NCBI GenBank assembly: GCA_958496175.1
Contig: OY292280.1
Coordinates: 16,802,001-16,866,000 of the forward strand
Length of the DNA: 64,000 bases
Origin: Sisyra terminalis
Lineage: Eukaryota > Arthropoda > Insecta > Neuroptera > Sisyridae
Direction: 5' to 3'
Part shown: positions 60,075 to 64,000 of the stretch, in pieces
How positions within the stretch are numbered: the first letter of the stretch is position 1
Layout: the number at the start of each line of letters is the position of its first letter
The notes under the pieces: model-generated
Databases searched by the model: none
What the model saw: only the letters and a program-made list of their open reading frames with translations
Told to the model about the DNA's origin: nothing
Position numbers and translations under genes: made by a program

Positions 60075-61518
60075 GGAAAAATAGATGGCAATTCCTAAAA
60101 AAACCCCAATATTGTTTCTGCTTTCAGTTTCTTATAAGACCATATGTCTTATTCTTTTATGTTTGTATTTTCTGTATTTTTGAAGTAGGTCATCGAGGGT
60201 GTAGTCACTGATGCTTCTAATTATTTGCCTAGGCCCACTTCTGCAATTTGTGTAGAATTTCCGCGACAAAACGAGGATATATAAATCTAGCGGTAGTATC
60301 TTTCATTCCTTATGCAGATCGTGTACTCTGAATTTGGCTGGGTACTTTCCCAGCATTCTCAGTAATTTATTTTGGATTCTTTGTATTGTCAGTTACTTGG
60401 TTTTGCTTACTGAACTCCACACTGGACAAGCATATGTAAGCACTGGTCTGAGCACTGTTTTATAAATTATTAACTTATCGCTGGTAGACAGCCTTGATTG
60501 TCTATTTAGTAATGGATATAGGATGTTAGTTCAGGCCATTAATTTGTTTTTAGATAATTTGATGTGTTCAGGAAAGTTGAGTCTGGAATCCAGTTGCATC
60601 CCCAAGTATCTAACTGTTTTTGCCCATTCTATATTTTTCCCATTTATTAATACCTTTTTATGCTTGTTGGGTCTTCTTTTAGTGAATAGGATAGCTTCGG
60701 TTTTATTATCTTTGGCCTTTATTTTCCATTTTGTAAAAAAAAATCATTATTGTTTTTAAGGCCTTGATTAATCTGTTGGCTACTGTATCAGCTCTCCAGG
60801 AGGATGCAAAAATTGCTATATCGTCAGCATATAGGGAAAGGAAAGTTTCGGGTGTCCGCGGTATATCATTTATAAATAGTATAAATAGTACAGGTCCCTT
60901 TATAGACCCTTGAGGGACTCCAGCCTTAACCAATTTGCTACTTGACATTACACTTCCGATTTGTACACAAAATTGACGCTCCTTGAAGTAACTATCGATT
61001 ATTAATATAATTTACCTTGGAAATTTCATCCTAATTAACTTGTATATTAGTCCTTCATGCCATAGAGTGTTAAGAGCAATTCCCGTGTGTTTATTACTGT
61101 TAAAAACGTCAGTTATATGGTCACATATTCTGTAAAGTTGCATTGTTGTGGAATGCCTGGGTCTGAATTCAAACTGTTCGGGTATTAATATATTTTATTT
61201 GTTAATATATGCCCGTTTATTTGTCTTAGGATAGTTCGGCGATTTTCCTTAAGGTTGTTAGTAGGCTGATAGGTCTATAACTAGTGGGACTGTATGCTGG
61301 TTTACCAGGTTTGAGGATCGGAATCAGTTTAGATTTTTTGGATGTTTCTGGAAAATATCCGTGAGCCAGTATTTTATTTATGATAGTGCTCAGTCTCTTG
61401 ATCACTAATTAGTGGAAGATTTTTCAGTACCTTGCCATTGATATTATCTAGTCCTGGCGCTTTGTTGTTTTTTAATTTCTTAATGATGGTTTTTATTTCT
61501 CTAGGTTTAACATGGTTT
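60075..61518 (-). pseudogene. Jockey-like non-LTR retrotransposon reverse transcriptase, decayed
   Basis: On the minus strand, pieces of an RT domain appear in order. They are IKKLKNNKAPGLDNINGKVL near 61490, SKLIPILKPGKP and SYRPISLL near 61340-61270, EQFEFRPRHSTTMQLY near 61170, GVPQGSIKGPVLFILFINDI at 60921-60862, YADDIAIF at 60831-60808, KTEAILFTKRRPNKHKK, then RYLGMQLDS near 60625 and YKTVLRPVLTYACPVWSS near 60440. The motif order and the ILFINDIP..YADD spacing are those of Jockey-clade elements. The copy is dead: around 61070 about nine or ten codons holding the first catalytic Asp are missing, several stops are present, and the element is 5'-truncated near 61518. The 80-codon open piece at 60706-60948 is only the best-preserved part. 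The endonuclease and ORF1 are absent. Confidence 0.93.
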
Positions 61519-62374
61519 GACTAGGTTTGACAAGAAATCATTCTTAAAAGTTGCTACAGAAAAGATAAATTCATTTTTAATAGATTAATTCAATTGTGAA
61601 GAGTCAACTGTTGAAAAGTAAGGTGACTAAAGAATAATTTGATACTTTACAATCTTTTCAATTTCTGGCATCTTTTCTTTTATTTCAGACCTGAATATTT
61701 GAGCATTCTTTTTACCTAAAAAAAAACAAGTGAAATTATACCACCAAAGTGCATGCTTTTCTAAATCCCAATCTTTCCAGAAAAAAATAGATTTAAAATT
61801 GAATTATAAATTCGGAACCGTTCTTTAGATGTTTCATTCAAAAAAAAAACATTTTCTTTGTTATAATCTATATTACTTATAATTCCCATGGGTATATTCC
61901 TATTACAACAAAGCCACATAAACCATTCCCTCCGTTAAAAATATATAAGAATATTAAATTCTCTATTTTTCAAAGAAATCAATAAACATAAAATTTCATA
62001 AAGAAAGGTTCAGGAAAAGTTTGTTTTAACAGCATTTTTTTTAAATATATTAAACTTGATCCTTTGATCATTGGCGCCACCTTGCGAAGAATTTTATTCG
62101 AAGACTTGATTTGCAATGAATATTAATTGTATTTATTTGATATCTTGAAAGTATTTTAAATAATAATATCAGGATCAAACGATTTCTTATCCTTGAAGAT
62201 CACATAATAATAAAGGGAAATATAAGAACGCTTTTAATGGATTCCGTGTTAACTTTGGCAATCAATTTAATATATTTTTCAAAAAAAAAAAATTGCTTTA
62301 CAATTTGATAGAAACAAATGTATTTTTTTTTTTTTGATAAAAATTTGAACAAGTAGTATAATGTTTAAACAATA
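61519..62374. other. AT-rich spacer
   Basis: No gene or repeat is recognised. TTGGCGCCACCTTGCG at 62070 is a small richer spot. Confidence 0.35.
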
Positions 62375-63271
62375 TATAAAATACAAGCTGAACCCGACAG
62401 ACGTTGTCTTGCCAGTTTATGATTATAAATAAATAAATTGAATTTAGCAAAAAAAAGTTTATGAATTATGATGCATTTCCCAATCGGCCCGCAATATCAT
62501 TTGTATATGCCACCCCAGATTTCATGTATGCTGATTTTTCGATATCTTAAAAAAAAACATAGATTTTTAATTGAAGAATCCAATTTATATCCAATTAATA
62601 GGTGGCTATTTATTTATTTTAATCGGCCTTCTTCTGAATGCTACTTTTATTATTAATAATTAAACGTAAATAGGGAACCTGTTCTTCTGAAGAAAAATTA
62701 GTTGAACTTGATTACAAAGTTTTTATCAAATCAGTAAAGCTGTCTTAAAATTGGAACCATAAATATAATCAAAATAAAATATTTGTACAACTATTTAGAT
62801 TAGACTTGTCAGTGACCTTCCTTATATTTTTTGTTTGAGCCAAACACTAAGATGTATCTGAAAACATAATATTATCGAATTCGATTAACCTGTTCTTCAA
62901 TCATACGGTAGAATTCAGGTAGACAAATATTAAAGTAAAATTTTTTTGACCTTTGCTCCATAATGACCATTATTGTGAACAAAATCGAACAAATTCCAAA
63001 CAGGTGTGAAATTGAAAAGAATTTTACCTGTTCTCAACTTGTGATAATAAATAATATGGTAATGAGAAAAATGCAAATTCAAAGGTGTAATTTATAGACT
63101 CGGAAAAAAGTGTTAATGTTATAATTGACAACAAATAATAAATGCCTCAAACTGGTTTCAAATTTCTTAAACGACATATTTATATCTGCCATTCTCTCAT
63201 TTTGGCCTTCAAGTTTTAATTATGTTATTTTGAGCATCTACTTGAATTTTTGTATTTATGTATATACAATA
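62375..63271 (+). repeat. probable dispersed repeat starting AAGCTGAACCCGACAGACG
   Basis: The start, followed by TTGTCTTGCC, is of a type I recall as widespread in insect genomes at the head of non-autonomous repeats. The rest is diverged. The phrase GTATCTGAAAACATAATATTAT at about 62853 partly resembles CATACCTGAAAACATTATTT at 63397 in the next element, so the two may be copies of one family. The 62-codon frame at 62468-62656 has no domain. Confidence 0.4.
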
Positions 63272-63597
63272 TAGCTGATCCCCGCAACTTCGTCTGCGTA
63301 ACGTAGGGGTAGGTTATATTTTCGTTTCAGATTTGCTATTTGTAGTGATATAAGAACATTTTTATTTCTCTTATTTCTTTTGCGAAAAACATAATCATAC
63401 CTGAAAACATTATTTTGTCGACTTTAAAAAGACAAATTTAATAAACTGAAAATTTAATATAACCTATGTTCACCGGAAATAGTGTAGCTTTCCAACAATG
63501 AAAGAATTTTTCAAATCGGTCAAGTAGTTTCGGAGCTTATTCAATGCAAACAAATACTCAAATCTTTCCTCTTTATAATATTAGAGTATATATTGTG
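63272..63597 (+). repeat. dispersed repeat with CCCCGCAACTTCGTCTGCG start
   Basis: The start GCTGATCCCCGCAACTTCGT resembles 15881-15912 read on the minus strand. The end TTTTTCAAATCGGTCAAGTA, GTTTCGGAGCTTATTCAATG and TTTCCTCTTTATAATATTAG is of the type that ends such repeats in many insect genomes (from memory). No protein is encoded. Confidence 0.5.
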
Positions 63598-63621
63598 CTC
63601 TTATTAAAGTAATATAATTCT

Positions 63622-63800
63622 CAGAAATGAACTTTAAACAAAAAATTGAACAAGTGCTTAAACAAAGGCATTTTTGTCGTATTACCTTGGTATGTATTTC
63701 GATTGCCCAGCAATCTTCTTCAGTGAGCATCAAGGAGTATTGGATTGCTCCGTAATTGCTATATGATGAGTAACAAAGTGGTATAGTCTGTCAAATTACT
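63622..63800 (+). repeat. dispersed repeat R2, copy 3
   Basis: AACAAAGGCATTTTTGTCGT, CGATTGCCCAGCAATCTTCT, AGCATCAAGGAGTATTGG and TTGCTCCGTAATTGCTA match 58328-58500 over about 150 bases. Confidence 0.75.
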
Positions 63801-64000
63801 GACTATAGTCATGTCAGTGGTACTAGTTGAAATTGTATTTTTAAATTATTGGTTATTTGTTTTCATTACCGAAACTTTATTGTCCAATTTATGAAATTGG
63901 TACTAAAATAGTTTCATACTATCCGTGCATCTCTCCCTTTAATAGATAGTTCATATTGTTTATTGCGAAGAAGAGGGTTGAAACAAATAAAAATGATTTT
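63801..64000. other. AT-rich end of window
   Basis: Nothing recognisable in the last 200 bases. Confidence 0.3.

Overview
This window looks like a gene-poor, strongly A+T-rich piece of an animal nuclear genome, most likely an insect or other arthropod. The evidence is its repeat content: a tRNA-headed SINE family, a decayed Jockey-like LINE, other reverse transcriptase and RNase H relics, hAT-, Harbinger- and mariner-like non-autonomous DNA elements, and a satellite array. I found no bacterial-type operon, no CRISPR array, no true tRNA or rRNA gene and no convincing intact host protein-coding gene. Almost every open frame is short and random-looking.

Layout. Positions 1 to about 5060 are a tandem array of 27 units of about 187-190 bp. 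It has two monomer variants, internal multi-unit duplications, one chimeric monomer and decayed units at the right edge; the left edge lies outside the window. From 5.1 to 20.5 kb is mostly unique AT-rich sequence with scattered repeats and three islands of more balanced composition (8.0-9.6, 15.8-16.8, 19.5-20.1 kb). From 20.5 to 27.1 kb is a nested repeat complex: mariner-like ends facing inward at 20572 and 26868, a second inverted pair, a 280-bp tandem duplication, and inside its second copy a 1,200-bp foldback with two arms of about 545 bp. From 28.2 to 31 kb lie two degraded RT fragments, two hAT-type MITEs and an RNase H-like relic split by one of them.

From 32 to 43 kb there are several inverted-repeat MITEs and a 2.4-kb segment bounded by 215-bp inverted repeats. 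From 45.5 to 54.2 kb is the densest SINE region, including a SINE split by a 718-bp Harbinger-like element, plus a second RNase H relic. From 58 kb to the end there is a hAT MITE, a three-copy dispersed repeat, the Jockey-like RT pseudogene (minus strand, about 61.5 to 60.1 kb) and repeats with ends common in insect genomes.

The parts do not form a pathway; they record successive insertions, and the nested cases give relative ages. The most interesting items are the near-perfect 1.2-kb foldback, the structure of the satellite array, and three insertions with diagnostic boundaries (52761-53478, 30292-30519, 25200-26399). All identities and lengths were judged by eye.
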